A DNA stretch of 55,814 bases from Bacteroidetes bacterium HGW-Bacteroidetes-2 (GTDB lineage: Bacteria > Bacteroidota > Bacteroidia > Flavobacteriales > Flavobacteriaceae): contig PHDJ01000017.1 in the NCBI GenBank assembly GCA_002842575.1, positions 1-55,814 on the forward strand, given 5' to 3'. The notes under the pieces were generated by a model that made no database searches, was not told where the DNA came from, and saw only the letters and a list, made by a program, of their open reading frames with translations. Shown one piece after another: positions 26,271-35,504 of the stretch; position 1 is the first letter of the stretch; each line of letters begins with the position of its first letter. Position numbers and translations under genes: made by a program.

Positions 26271-27662
26271 TTAAGTAGTTTTACTCCACTGTAGCTTTAT
26301 CACTTCATTAAACGAAGGAATATGGGTCTGCCAATGGTAACAATCTTTTATTTTTAAACGAAGAGCATCTGATGCAATTTTTTCTCCGTGAATTAAAAAA
26401 ACCTGCTCAGGTATGTTTTTAATTTCGCTTATCCATTCTAATAACTCTTTTTGATCAGCATGAGCAGAAAGACTTTGAATGTTTTTTATTTGTGCATTAA
26501 CAGTAAAGTATTTGCCAAATAATTTAATTTCATGACCCCCTTCTTGAAGCATTCTTCCACGTGTTCCTTCAGCTTGATAGCCTACTAGCAGAACAGTAGT
26601 ATTTGGTTTATCAATATTATATTTAAGGTATGTGAGTACTCTTCCTCCTGTAACCATGCCGCTTCCAGCAATGACAATTTTTGGACTTTGATTATCGATA
26701 GTTTTCCAAGTATCTTTATAAGAGGTAATAATATTAAAATGATTGCGCATTGCATTTAATTCATCTGGTGAAATTTTATGCCAGTTTAGGAATTTTTCAA
26801 ATATCCTAAATATTTCATTGCCCATAGGACTATCAATAAATATAGGAAGGTTCGGAATTTTATTTTTAGTGTATAATTTCCATAACTTGTACATTAAAGT
26901 TTGTAATCGTTCTAAAGCAAAACTTGGAATAATAAGGTTTCCTTTATTATGGAGCGTTTCTTCAATACTGTCTATTAATATTTGGTCAGCGGTTTCTTCT
27001 TTAGGATGTAATCGGTTGCCATAGGTGCTTTCTAAAAATAAAAAATCTGCCCATTGAGGTCGTTTGGGGTTTTCTAAAAGCAAATCATTTTTTCTTCCTA
27101 TGTCGCCAGAAAACACAAACAATTTGCCAAGAATTTCTAGTTCTATGAAAGTAGCTCCAAGAATATGTCCGTTTTTTTGAAAACGGTATCGGATATCCTG
27201 AGTTAGTGTGTACCACTTTTCTAGCTCTGCATGGCTGAATAATTCTATAGATTTTTCAGCTTCTTTTGTAGAATAAAAAGGGAGTGCGGGTTTATGAATA
27301 GTAAAGTGTTCCTTGTTTGCCATTTCAGCTTCTTCTTCTTGAATTTTTGCACTGTCTAAAATAATTACTGAAGCTATGGAAAGGGTAGGAGCAGTGCCAA
27401 TAATTGGGCCATTATAGCCTTGAGCTACTAATCTAGGTATATACCCCGCATGGTCTAAATGTCCATGAGTAAGCAAAAGGATGTCTATCTTGTTAGGTGG
27501 AAATACAAATGGCATCCAATTGTTTTCGCGTAATTCTTTTAAACCTTGAAACAAGCCACAATCCACGAGAATGTTTGCTGTTGGTGTTTCAATAACAAAT
27601 TTAGATCCGGTAACAGTACCAGAAGCACCTAAAAAATGGACTTTTATTTCAAAGGTTTTCAT
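26271..27662 (-). CDS. Metallo-beta-lactamase/beta-CASP RNase
   Basis: 463 residues: an MBL domain with THGHLDHAGY (His66, His68, Asp70, His71 as zinc ligands) and an inserted beta-CASP domain (about 180-380) with FLESTYGNR, SFALERLQTLMY and SGMVTGGRVLTYLKY. The last motifs are SLSAHADQKELLEW and FLIHGE. This is the architecture of CPSF73-like bacterial RNases that cut or trim RNA. It starts four bases after the ATP-cone nuclease gene, so the two are one operon of nucleic-acid enzymes. Confidence 0.93.
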   Translation of the reverse strand: MKTFEIKVHFLGASGTVTGSKFVIETPTANILVDCGLFQGLKELRENNWMPFVFPPNKIDILLLTHGHLDHAGYIPRLVAQGYNGPIIGTAPTLSIASVIILDSAKIQEEEAEMANKEHFTIHKPALPFYSTKEAEKSIELFSHAELEKWYTLTQDIRYRFQKNGHILGATFIELEILGKLFVFSGDIGRKNDLLLENPKRPQWADFLFLESTYGNRLHPKEETADQILIDSIEETLHNKGNLIIPSFALERLQTLMYKLWKLYTKNKIPNLPIFIDSPMGNEIFRIFEKFLNWHKISPDELNAMRNHFNIITSYKDTWKTIDNQSPKIVIAGSGMVTGGRVLTYLKYNIDKPNTTVLLVGYQAEGTRGRMLQEGGHEIKLFGKYFTVNAQIKNIQSLSAHADQKELLEWISEIKNIPEQVFLIHGEKIASDALRLKIKDCYHWQTHIPSFNEVIKLQWSKTT

Positions 27663-27666
27663 GTTT

Positions 27667-28509
27667 TTAGTGTTTGCATAAAGATTCCATTTCTTTAAGT
27701 ATTTTTGTTTTTCGTGTTTCTGAAATGCCTAAATGATCTAGAAAAAAATGGTCATTAATTAATTCTAGACATAACACAACATCCCGACTTAACAAAAATT
27801 GTTTTTCGCGAATAGATAATAAGGTTGATACCGTTATTGGGTAAAGGCCAGTTGTATCGATTTGGTCTTTTAAGGCATTTCCTTTTGGGTAGTCCCAGCT
27901 TAATAAATTTATGCCAGAACATTTTCCATAAGCTAAAGCATCTTCTGTAAATCTAGTGTTAGTAACCACCCAGCCCTGTTTTATGGGTAGTTTTTTCTTA
28001 GCTTTTGCAGAGTTAAATCCTACAACATCTCTATAACGGGAATGTATGTATAACGGGACTTTTACATCGCACTTGCTGCCTTCAAGACTGTGAAATTTAC
28101 ATTCTATTAAAAATATTTCACCTTCTTTTTGAGCCATTACATCAATTTCATGAGAAACACAAGTGCCTTGAAGTATTTGCCCAATTTCTACTTTATACCC
28201 TGTGTTTTTAAGAATGGCTGCCACAAACTTTTCAAAAGGAAAACCCGTTGGGCCAAGCTCATAAATGGCTTTTTTTAATTTGTATTTTGATGCTATAAAA
28301 CTATTTTTTTTCTTGAGTAAGTTAAAAGCTCTATTGTATATTTCTTTTGTTGAAATTCCTTCATAAAGTTCTTCTTCTATTTTGTTTAAAATCCATTGAA
28401 CCATTTCCTCAGTGGCACCTGCTCTTTTTAGGGAAGTTTCTACTTTTTTGGAAGAAAAATCAACTTTTTCACCCGATGCTTTTATAATGATAAAATTTTT
28501 ATGGTGCAT
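27667..28509 (-). CDS. ATP-cone and Mrr-like nuclease fusion
   Basis: 280 residues. The N-terminal 90 form an ATP-cone domain (IIIKASGEKVDFSSKKVETSLKRAGA), a nucleotide-sensing module known from ribonucleotide reductases and NrdR. It is followed by a PD-(D/E)XK restriction-endonuclease-like domain with Asp123 (SHEIDVMAQ) and Glu136-x-Lys138 (IECKFH). The helical tail (about 215-280) is unassigned. There is no methyltransferase or specificity gene next to it, so it is not a normal restriction system. It is coupled to the beta-CASP RNase downstream. The role is unknown; nucleotide-gated cleavage of DNA or RNA is inference. Confidence 0.85.
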   Translation of the reverse strand: MHHKNFIIIKASGEKVDFSSKKVETSLKRAGATEEMVQWILNKIEEELYEGISTKEIYNRAFNLLKKKNSFIASKYKLKKAIYELGPTGFPFEKFVAAILKNTGYKVEIGQILQGTCVSHEIDVMAQKEGEIFLIECKFHSLEGSKCDVKVPLYIHSRYRDVVGFNSAKAKKKLPIKQGWVVTNTRFTEDALAYGKCSGINLLSWDYPKGNALKDQIDTTGLYPITVSTLLSIREKQFLLSRDVVLCLELINDHFFLDHLGISETRKTKILKEMESLCKH

Positions 28510-28750
28510 AATTAGTTATTTTAATAGTTGTTTCTAAGGTAAGAAAACTAATTGGATTTTTATAAAATATGCTCTTTAGTTGATTATATCTGTTTTATCA
28601 AGTAAATCTAAAAATAGTATTCTTGATTTTTTATGAGAAATATCACCATTAGATTTTTAAAGGTTTTACATTTATTTTAGGATGATATATATCATTAAAT
28701 AAGGTTTTTAAAATCACTAAATTTAGGTTGTAATTTTAAATTAGATAATT

Positions 28751-29383
28751 ATGAAAAAAATATTTTTATTGACAGGTTTGTTCGTCCTACCTTTTTTATT
28801 GGAAGCACAAAAAATACAGGATGTTGATTTCATAGCACCAGTTGAAAATGGGTTTGCAGCTGTTAAAAAAGGTAGTCAGTGGGCATTTATGGATGCTAAT
28901 GGCGATTTGGTTATCCATTTTAGAGACGACCTTGTGGCTAATGAAAAAGGAAGTGTTGATATTGATTTAGGAGTTTCTAGCCAAAAGCATCCATTGATGT
29001 TAGAAAATAGAAGTATTATAAAATCAATGAAAGATGGTATCTCTTATTATGGATATATCAATTCAATTGGCAATATAGCAATTTCACCTACTTATTTAAA
29101 TGTTAGTAATTTTAAAAACGGATATGCCTTGGCATTAAAGCTTAATGAAATTGTTCTTGGCAGTAATGCTCCATTGGGAAAACGAGTAGTATCCTATGAA
29201 TATGATGTGGTTTTAATTGATATTAATGGAAAACAGATAAAATATTTGACCGGACCATTTCCAATTTCTCTTTCTAAAGAAAAACTGAAAGTTGCCCCAC
29301 CCATTTTAGCCAAAGATATTTCTGAAAATCTAATTGCCGTAAAAACCCCAAATGGAAAATGGGAAGTGATAAAAATTGAATAA
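28751..29383 (+). CDS. WG-repeat protein, exported
   Basis: 210 residues with a signal peptide (about 1-19, ending LEAQ). Degenerate WG repeats follow: SQWAFMDANGDLVI, YYGYINSIGNIAISPTYLNVSNFKNGYAL and the closing NGKWEVIKIE. WG repeats form beta-propeller-like surfaces for protein contacts. It heads a plus-strand run with the TerB-like gene 18 bp downstream, so the two may be co-transcribed. The 240-bp gap upstream holds only AT-rich sequence and a weak TAATTTTA element near 28732. Confidence 0.82.
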   Translation: MKKIFLLTGLFVLPFLLEAQKIQDVDFIAPVENGFAAVKKGSQWAFMDANGDLVIHFRDDLVANEKGSVDIDLGVSSQKHPLMLENRSIIKSMKDGISYYGYINSIGNIAISPTYLNVSNFKNGYALALKLNEIVLGSNAPLGKRVVSYEYDVVLIDINGKQIKYLTGPFPISLSKEKLKVAPPILAKDISENLIAVKTPNGKWEVIKIE

Positions 29384-29401
29384 TTTTTTAAAATAAAGAA
29401 T

Positions 29402-29803
29402 ATGCCATACTCTAAAAAAATACAAAAATTCTATCAAAATCTTGGGAAACTCTTTTATGCTATAGCTGCAATTGACAATACTATCAGGGAAGAAGAAGTT
29501 CAGATGCTAAAAAATATTATAAAAGATAAGTGGATTCCATTAGATGATTTTACAGACACTCATGGTACAGATTCTGCATATCAAATTGAGATTGTTTTTG
29601 ATTGGCTAGAAGAGCAGCAATTAGAAGCAAGTACATGTTTTGATGCATTTAAAGAATTTAAAAAAGAACACGAATCGCTATTTCCTCTTCCAGTTAAAGA
29701 CCTTATATGGAAAACTGCCGATGCCATTGCAAGCTCCTTTGCGGGCAAAAATAAAGCAGAAGTTATCGTACTTGCAAAATTAAAATTATTACTTAAAGAG
29801 TAA
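29402..29803 (+). CDS. TerB-like helical protein
   Basis: 133 residues without a signal peptide. The opening helices LGKLFYAIAAIDNTIREEEVQMLKNIIKDKW match the start of TerB/tellurite-resistance-like domains, where acidic residues bind metal. The rest is helical. No other ter genes are present, so the tellurite label should not be read as function. It lies 18 bp after the WG-repeat gene and 67 bp before the P-type ATPase. Confidence 0.72.
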   Translation: MPYSKKIQKFYQNLGKLFYAIAAIDNTIREEEVQMLKNIIKDKWIPLDDFTDTHGTDSAYQIEIVFDWLEEQQLEASTCFDAFKEFKKEHESLFPLPVKDLIWKTADAIASSFAGKNKAEVIVLAKLKLLLKE

Positions 29804-29870
29804 TGTTTAATACTATTACGCACGATTTGTTTTATTTTAAGTATAGCATTTATGTTTTATAATTTACTCT

Positions 29871-32387
29871 ATGAAGAATACCCAAATAAATTTTAAAGGT
29901 CTAACAGATGCAGAAGTTATTTCTTCTCGTGAAAAACATGGCTGGAATGCTTTTGAACATTTAAAAAAAGGATTTTTTTGGTCTAACGCAAAAGAAATTG
30001 TGTTTGAACCGATGTTTCTTTTATTATTAGCCACTTCAACTATTTATTTTATTTTAGGGGAATACACTGAAGGCTTTTTTTTACTTGGAGCTATTGTGCT
30101 AATTTCTGCTATTTCTTTTTTTCAAAATGCCCGGAGCAGAAAAGCTTTGGATTCCTTAAAAGAATACACCCAAACTCTTTCCAAAGTCATTAGAAATAAT
30201 GTGGTTGTTAAAATTCCTTCTGAAGAAATTGTAATGGGCGATTTTATAATGGTACAAGAAGGTGAAATGGTTACTGCAGATGGTGTTGTCGTGCAGCAAA
30301 ATGATTTTTCAGTAAATGAGTCTATTTTAACTGGTGAAGCTTTTGCTGTAACCAAAAGTTTGGAAGACTCTAAAAATAATCAACTGTATCAAGGCACAGC
30401 AGTGGTTTCTGGACAATGTATCTTTCGGGTAACAGCAATTGGAAAGCAAACAAAGCTGGGTGAAATAAACACCTCTTTGGGTAGCATTGAAAAAATAAAA
30501 TCACCATTACAGCTTCAAATCACTCGGTTTGTGACGCAAATGGCTATTTGGGGGGCACTTGTTTTTTTAGTGATTTTAGGAATTAGCTATTATAATTCGA
30601 GAGATATTTTAGACAGTTTGTTGCGTGGTTTAACCATTGCTATGTCGGTTTTGCCAGAAGAAATTCCTGTGGCTTTTGCCACTTTTATGGCATTAGGGGC
30701 ATACCGTCTCATGCAATTGGGAATTATTGTAAAACACACGCAAACAATTGAAACTCTTGGATCAGCAACAGTTATTTGTGCCGATAAGACGGGAACAATT
30801 ACTCAAAATAAAATGCAACTTTTTAAAATATATTCCTTTAAAATGGACGCCATTTCTGAAGCTGCAACATGGAAGTTACCAGAAAATCTTCACATACTTA
30901 CCACAGCAATGTGGGCAAGCGAGATGATTCCGTTTGATCCTATGGAAAAATCATTGCATTATTTTTATAATAAAATGGCTCTAAAAGATGATCGCCCAAC
31001 TTTTAAAATGATCCATGAATATCCATTGGCAGGTACACCGCCTATGATGACCCATTTGTTTGAAAATGAAAAAGGAAAACGTATCATCGCCGTAAAAGGA
31101 GCTCCAGAAGCGGTTATTTTGCATTCTAATTTAAATGAAACAGAAAAAAATAAATTATTAGCAGTTACCCATAAACTGGCCTCAGACGGACTTCGGGTTT
31201 TAGGAGTGGCAGAAACCACTTTTACTGGAACTAATTTTCCAAAAACACAAGAAGAATTTAAATTTGACTTCTTAGGATTTATTGCATTTTATGACCCACC
31301 AAAAGAAAACATTGTACATACTTTAAATCAGTTATATGATGCAGGTATTGAATTAAAAATAATTACAGGTGACAATGATATAACTACAAAAGCTATAGCA
31401 GAGCAGGTTCAATTTAAAAATGATTTGCCAATTGTTAACGGAGATACACTTCAAAACCTAAGTGAGAATGCCTTTGACGAAATGGTTAAAAACACCAAAA
31501 TTTTCACCAGGATTTTTCCAGAAGTGAAGTTGCGAATCATAAACAGTTTAAAAAGACAAAACCATATTGTAGGGATGACAGGTGATGGTGTAAATGATGC
31601 ACCTGCTTTAAAAGCAGCTCATATTGGAATAGCTATGGGGAAACGTGGTTCTGATGTGGCAAAAGAAGCTTCTTCTTTAATCTTGTCAGATGATGATTTT
31701 GGGCATATGGTGGATGCAGTGGCTATGGGAAGAAAAATATATTTTAATCTTAAAAAAGCCATTCAATATATTATTTCTATTCATATTCCTATTATTTTAA
31801 CGGTTGCTTTACCGCTAGTTTTAGGCTGGATATATCCTGTAATCTTCACTCCAATTCATGTGATTTTTTTAGAATTGATTATGGGACCAACTTGTTCTAT
31901 AATTTATGAAAATGAGCCTTTAGAAAAAAATAGCATGCAAAAACCACCAAGAGTTTTGGAAACAACTTTTTTAAATTGGAAAGAACTTTTTGTAAGCATT
32001 ATTCAAGGATTAGTAATTACTTCAGGGTGTTTATTTGCATACCAATATTCAGTGCAAAATTTGTATGGAGAAGATTTAACACGAACGATGGTTTTTGGCA
32101 CTTTACTGCTTTCTAATATCTTTTTAACCCTTGTAAATAGGTCGTTTTATTATTCAGTATGGACCACATTTCAATATAAAAACCAATGGATTTGGATTAT
32201 AATCACCATAAGCATTGGGTTATTATTATTGTTAATTTATCAGCCTAAAATTGCTGCTTTTTTTAAATTAGAGGCTATAAGTCTATTTCAATTTATGGTG
32301 ATTTTTATTTTAGCATTTGTAGTTGTTCTTTGGTTTGAAATTTATAAATGGATATTGCGTTTACAAAATATAAAAAGCGTTTTGTAA
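29871..32387 (+). CDS. P2-like cation-transporting P-type ATPase
   Basis: 838 residues. Landmarks in order: actuator domain TGEA (about 157), helix 4 LPEEIPVAFATFMALGAYRL, phosphorylation site DKTGTITQNKM with Asp305, hinge MTGDGVNDAPALK (571-583), and about ten membrane helices. There is no N-terminal heavy-metal-binding domain and no CPC motif, so it is not a CopA/ZntA type. Helix 4 reads PEEIP where calcium pumps have PEGLP, so the transported ion (calcium, manganese, magnesium or protons) cannot be decided. It is followed by the LOG-like gene 39 bp downstream. Confidence 0.93.
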   Translation: MKNTQINFKGLTDAEVISSREKHGWNAFEHLKKGFFWSNAKEIVFEPMFLLLLATSTIYFILGEYTEGFFLLGAIVLISAISFFQNARSRKALDSLKEYTQTLSKVIRNNVVVKIPSEEIVMGDFIMVQEGEMVTADGVVVQQNDFSVNESILTGEAFAVTKSLEDSKNNQLYQGTAVVSGQCIFRVTAIGKQTKLGEINTSLGSIEKIKSPLQLQITRFVTQMAIWGALVFLVILGISYYNSRDILDSLLRGLTIAMSVLPEEIPVAFATFMALGAYRLMQLGIIVKHTQTIETLGSATVICADKTGTITQNKMQLFKIYSFKMDAISEAATWKLPENLHILTTAMWASEMIPFDPMEKSLHYFYNKMALKDDRPTFKMIHEYPLAGTPPMMTHLFENEKGKRIIAVKGAPEAVILHSNLNETEKNKLLAVTHKLASDGLRVLGVAETTFTGTNFPKTQEEFKFDFLGFIAFYDPPKENIVHTLNQLYDAGIELKIITGDNDITTKAIAEQVQFKNDLPIVNGDTLQNLSENAFDEMVKNTKIFTRIFPEVKLRIINSLKRQNHIVGMTGDGVNDAPALKAAHIGIAMGKRGSDVAKEASSLILSDDDFGHMVDAVAMGRKIYFNLKKAIQYIISIHIPIILTVALPLVLGWIYPVIFTPIHVIFLELIMGPTCSIIYENEPLEKNSMQKPPRVLETTFLNWKELFVSIIQGLVITSGCLFAYQYSVQNLYGEDLTRTMVFGTLLLSNIFLTLVNRSFYYSVWTTFQYKNQWIWIIITISIGLLLLLIYQPKIAAFFKLEAISLFQFMVIFILAFVVVLWFEIYKWILRLQNIKSVL

Positions 32388-32426
32388 AGAGTAATAGCAC
32401 ATAAGCATTTTGAAAAATTTCAATTT

Positions 32427-33173
32427 ATGAAAAACTCAGAAAAAATACTTCCTGTCCTTAAAGAAGAAAAAAGCTTTTTATCTGGACCAAGATCTCGTTT
32501 TCGCGAATTTTCCTTTACACTACGAGTGGTTTGGAGTTTTATAAGAGGGTTTCAAAAAATGCACTTTTTGGGTCCTTGTGTCACTGTTTTTGGATCAGCG
32601 CGATTTAAGTCAGATACCCTTTATTACAAACAAGCCGAACACGTTGGGGCTGAGCTTGCAAAACTTGGTTTTACAGTAATGACAGGTGGTGGGCCCGGAA
32701 TTATGGAAGCCGCTAATAAAGGTGCTTATACCGCAGGTGGCTACTCGGTGGGTTGTAATATTGTTTTACCTTTTGAACAAATACCCAATCCATATTTGCA
32801 TAAATGGATTACGATTCCTTACTTTTTTATTAGGAAGGTTTTGCTGGTCAAGTATTCATTTGCTTTTATTGTTATGCCTGGAGGTATTGGTACTTTAGAT
32901 GAGTTTTTTGAATCTCTTTTACTTATTCAATCCAAAATAATTCATCAATTCCCAATTATACTTTTTGGTTCAGAATATTATAAAGATTTGATTGCACATC
33001 TTGAAAAGATGAAAAAACAAAAAAGTATTGACAATTTAGATTTAGAAAACTTGTTAATTACAGACTCTGTTGAGGAAATGTCGGCTTATTTAAAAACCAA
33101 TGCTATCGAAAAATTTGGCTTGGTTAAAAAATATCGAAAACCAAAATGGTGGCTAGGAGAGCCAAGAATATAA
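32427..33173 (+). CDS. LOG-family (TIGR00730) nucleotide hydrolase-like protein
   Basis: 248 residues of Rossmann-type lysine-decarboxylase-like fold. The two diagnostic motifs are TGGGPGIMEAANKGA (Gly87 to Pro90 and onward) and MPGGIGTLDEFFE (Pro151 to Glu159). Characterised relatives release a free base from nucleoside 5'-monophosphates (cytokinin-activating LOG, PpnN). It probably acts in the cytoplasm on purine nucleotides, perhaps as a stress or stringent-response enzyme; the exact activity is inferred. It converges with the next gene, three bases apart. Confidence 0.9.
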   Translation: MKNSEKILPVLKEEKSFLSGPRSRFREFSFTLRVVWSFIRGFQKMHFLGPCVTVFGSARFKSDTLYYKQAEHVGAELAKLGFTVMTGGGPGIMEAANKGAYTAGGYSVGCNIVLPFEQIPNPYLHKWITIPYFFIRKVLLVKYSFAFIVMPGGIGTLDEFFESLLLIQSKIIHQFPIILFGSEYYKDLIAHLEKMKKQKSIDNLDLENLLITDSVEEMSAYLKTNAIEKFGLVKKYRKPKWWLGEPRI

Positions 33174-33176
33174 CCA

Positions 33177-33677
33177 TTATTGATTTTTAAATCCCACTTT
33201 ACTTTTAGCCAAAGGCACTTCCCATTGTATCATTTGTTTTAAAAATTCATCTACTTTTTCAACTATTAATTTTTCTGTAATTTCAATAGGCGCAAAGGTA
33301 CCTAAGTCTTCTATTTCATTTTCTAAAGAAACTGAATTTTCAACAATTGGGAATAAGACAAACACATTAATATCGCCATTATGTAATTGTGAAAAGATCA
33401 AAGAGCCTCCTTGCAAAAATTGAAAAGAGGGAATACTTTTGGCTTTTTCTATAATTTCTGGTGGAAAAGTATTAAAACTTATGTTTATAGATTCATTTGT
33501 ATGAATCCATTTTAATTCCTGTACTTTCCAACCAACTTGGTAGGTGTTTTCTGCTTTTTTTAAAGATTGAATGATCTGTATTCTTGTTTTCGTATCCCAT
33601 AAAATGCGTTTATCTAGTACGGTTTGTACAGAATTTTTGTATTCGTTAATTCGTTCTTCCAGGTGTTCTATTTTCAT
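33177..33677 (-). CDS. Hypothetical protein
   Basis: 166 residues with no signal peptide or membrane helix; alpha/beta composition. I do not recognise a family. It lies 66 bp upstream of mlaD, on the same strand but downstream in transcription (33744 to 33677), so it may be the last gene of the mla operon. Confidence 0.65.
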   Translation of the reverse strand: MKIEHLEERINEYKNSVQTVLDKRILWDTKTRIQIIQSLKKAENTYQVGWKVQELKWIHTNESINISFNTFPPEIIEKAKSIPSFQFLQGGSLIFSQLHNGDINVFVLFPIVENSVSLENEIEDLGTFAPIEITEKLIVEKVDEFLKQMIQWEVPLAKSKVGFKNQ

Positions 33678-33743
33678 GAGTACTTTTCTTTATAATTACT
33701 AGATTTCGCATTAAATATAGGACATGGCATGTATTAAATAGAA

Positions 33744-34730
33744 TTACTTGTTTTTTTCTGCTTTCGCTTTCTCCCGTTCCAACTTTCTAAAATATCCTCT
33801 AAACAAGAAGTTGTGTTTTAGGGCTTCCATATTTTCGTTAAGTTTTTCAGTGGCCTGATCTATATTTTTCATAGAACTGTCTAAATGGTTTATAAAAGTA
33901 GTGTCTTTCATTACAAATTTTAATAAGCCTTCGTTATTTTTAAGATCATTAGAAAAGGTATTAAAATTAGTTGTAATTTCATGGATTTCAGCAGCAGATT
34001 GGTTTAAGCTTTCTATTAAAAAGGATATTTTATTAGCAGAGATAGTATCATTTAACAGAAGACCCACAACGCTATTTTTCATGTCTATTGCATCTATCAT
34101 TTTGTTTAATTTTGTTACTGTTTGCAACGCCGAATTACTTGTTAACTGTAGGTTAGAAATGCTTAGTTTTATTTCAGTGACCATTGCTTCATCTTTTATC
34201 AAAGCACCTAAAAGCCCCTCTCCTTTGTTTATGGCATTGGTTATTTTAAGCAAATCAGCGGTAAGCAATGCTGCATTTTCATTAGTGGTATTTAGTGTGG
34301 TTAACATATCAGCAGTTGCAATTTTACTTAAAGATTTTATGGTGTCGCCTAATTGAATAAAATCTGAATTCTTTTCATCACTAGAATGAATGTTTACAAC
34401 CATACTACCCACAAGTCCATCAGAGCTAATTGTGGCAAGAGCATTTTTTTTAATCATTCTAAAGGTTTTGTTTTCTATAATCATATCTACGCAAATGGTG
34501 GAATCGTTTACAATGGTTATGTCTTTCACAGTTCCAACATTTACCCCCGAAAAGCGAACATTATTGCCTAGCTGCAAGCCATTTACATTTTTAAAAATGG
34601 AGCTTATTTGTGTGGTATTTCCAAACAAATTTTGCTGCTTACCTATAAAATAAACTGCAATGACAAAAATTAGTAGCCCAACGATTACGAAGAGACCTAA
34701 TTGCAGGTTTTGTGTATTTGTTTTTTTCAT
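33744..34730 (-). CDS. mlaD: MlaD-like MCE-domain protein
   Basis: I chose ATG 34730 (328 residues) because the longer frame from 34805 overlaps mlaF. One membrane helix (about 9-28) is followed by an MCE domain (about 40-118; FKNVNGLQLGNNVRFSGVNVGTVKDI), then a long helical tail that may extend the hexameric tube. MCE proteins carry phospholipids across the periplasm with the MlaE permease and MlaF ATPase encoded just upstream. It starts 7 bp after the mlaF stop. Confidence 0.92.
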   Translation of the reverse strand: MKKTNTQNLQLGLFVIVGLLIFVIAVYFIGKQQNLFGNTTQISSIFKNVNGLQLGNNVRFSGVNVGTVKDITIVNDSTICVDMIIENKTFRMIKKNALATISSDGLVGSMVVNIHSSDEKNSDFIQLGDTIKSLSKIATADMLTTLNTTNENAALLTADLLKITNAINKGEGLLGALIKDEAMVTEIKLSISNLQLTSNSALQTVTKLNKMIDAIDMKNSVVGLLLNDTISANKISFLIESLNQSAAEIHEITTNFNTFSNDLKNNEGLLKFVMKDTTFINHLDSSMKNIDQATEKLNENMEALKHNFLFRGYFRKLEREKAKAEKNK

Positions 34731-34737
34731 TTTATTT

Positions 34738-35502
34738 CTATTTAAAAAAGGCTTTAATTTTTGGGTCTTCAGAAATACTAAGCTCCTTAAAAGTGCCTTC
34801 AGCATAATTTATTCCATCTAACAATAATAACATTCTATTTGAAATTACTCTTGCACAATCTACATCATGAGTAATAATTAGGGATGAAGTTTTAAACTTT
34901 TCCTGAATTTTTAGTATCAACAGAATGATTTCTTTAGCGGTAATGGGGTCTAAGCCTGTTGTTGGTTCATCATAAAATATGATTTTAGGTTTTAAAATTA
35001 GAGCTCTTGCTAGGGCTATTCTTCGTTGCATACCGCCTGAAAGTTCTTCTGGCATCCAATCTACAGTATGTGTAAGACCTACGTTTTCAAGGGCTTCCAT
35101 TACTAAGGTGTCTGTTTCTTCTTCGGTTAATTTTTTAGTATGTCTTCTTAAGGGAAATTCTAAGTTTTCTCTAACCGTCATGGAGTCATATAAGGCACTT
35201 CCTTGAAAAAGAAATCCTATATTTGTTCTGAGGTTGTTCATCTCTGAAAGACTTAATTGTGCGATGTCTTGCCCTAGTAATTCTACACTTCCTCTATCAG
35301 GGTGCATTAATCCAACTAAGCATTTTATCATCACAGATTTTCCAGAACCAGATTTACCCATAAGCACTAGATTTTCACCTTCAAATAAAGTAAGGTTAAA
35401 ACCATTTAAGACTTTATTTTCACCAAAACCTTTATATAAGTCTTTGACTAATAGTACAGCTTTATCTGATTTTAAATTTTCTATTTTATTAGTAATGCTC
35501 AT
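34738..35502 (-). CDS. mlaF: MlaF-like ABC ATPase
   Basis: 254 residues. Walker A is GKSGSGKS (49-56), the signature is LSGGMQRR and Walker B is IIFYDEPTTGLDP, followed by the switch His in ITHDVD. It energises the MlaE permease for lipid movement across the envelope. Gaps to the neighbouring genes are 2 and 7 bp, so the three genes form one operon. Confidence 0.93.
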   Translation of the reverse strand: MSITNKIENLKSDKAVLLVKDLYKGFGENKVLNGFNLTLFEGENLVLMGKSGSGKSVMIKCLVGLMHPDRGSVELLGQDIAQLSLSEMNNLRTNIGFLFQGSALYDSMTVRENLEFPLRRHTKKLTEEETDTLVMEALENVGLTHTVDWMPEELSGGMQRRIALARALILKPKIIFYDEPTTGLDPITAKEIILLILKIQEKFKTSSLIITHDVDCARVISNRMLLLLDGINYAEGTFKELSISEDPKIKAFFK

Positions 35503-35504
35503 TA

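Noticed and set aside
27667-28509. Classical restriction-modification system
   Set aside because: No methyltransferase or specificity subunit is present; the partner gene is an MBL/beta-CASP RNase.
29402-29803. Tellurite resistance operon
   Set aside because: Only a TerB-like domain is present; no terA, terC, terD or terZ genes lie nearby.
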